5,579 bases of DNA from Wenzhouxiangella sp. (GTDB taxonomy: Bacteria; Pseudomonadota; Gammaproteobacteria; Xanthomonadales; Wenzhouxiangellaceae). A model generated the notes under the pieces. That model had not been told where the DNA came from. It worked only from the letters and a program-made list of their open reading frames with translations, and made no database searches. A program made the translations under genes and the position numbers. Where the stretch lies: contig SLJA01000338.1 in assembly GCA_007135355.1 (NCBI GenBank), forward strand, positions 1-5,579, written 5' to 3'. Shown here in pieces: positions 5,558-5,579 of the stretch (positions within the stretch are counted from its first letter, which is position 1; the number at the start of each line of letters is the position of its first letter).

Positions 5558-5579
5558 GGTTTGCACCGGGGTGGAAAGC

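Noticed and set aside
1..5579. A multi-gene defence, mobile or biosynthetic system spanning the window.
   Set aside because: The six genes are recognisable housekeeping or stress genes in separate or convergent units. Only purE-purK share a pathway, and there are no repeats, integrases or unknown gene clusters to support such a system.

Overview
The window is a GC-rich, densely coded piece of a proteobacterial chromosome. It carries six genes, all apparently complete. The protein types, the separate purE and purK genes and the Proteobacteria-style FeS photolyase suggest a gammaproteobacterium, perhaps of the Xanthomonadales/Chromatiales/Wenzhouxiangella sort. That placement is an impression from protein flavour, not a search result. 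I see no mobile element, tRNA, rRNA, CRISPR array or sign of recent transfer.

Layout, left to right. Bases 1-62 are the leader of a superoxide dismutase gene and hold a perfect 10-bp inverted repeat and a strong ribosome binding site. sodB (63-641, +) is followed by a 119-bp gap with a long perfect inverted repeat wrapped around a good sigma-70-type promoter for argD (761-1948, +; acetylornithine aminotransferase). argD converges on the purE-purK operon (3580 to 1963, -) with only 14 bp between stops. purE starts 116 bp from a divergently transcribed small Trm112-family gene (3697-3966, +). That gene converges across a 64-bp gap on a 508-511-residue FeS-containing cryptochrome/photolyase (5557 to 4031, -).

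How the genes relate. purE and purK are a true functional pair: PurK makes N5-CAIR from AIR, and PurE converts it to CAIR in purine synthesis. argD serves arginine, and possibly lysine, synthesis. sodB (superoxide removal) and the photolyase (light-driven DNA repair) both fit a life with light and oxygen stress, but they are unlinked transcription units here. I do not find an undescribed multi-gene system. The points worth a second look are small. The SOD has a glycine two residues before the metal-binding Asp, where Fe-SODs usually have Thr, which suggests altered metal preference. Two strong dyad elements flank sodB, one enclosing the argD -35 box. The Trm112-like protein lacks its zinc ligands and may be translated from a leaderless mRNA. 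The purE start has a tandem duplicated Shine-Dalgarno sequence.
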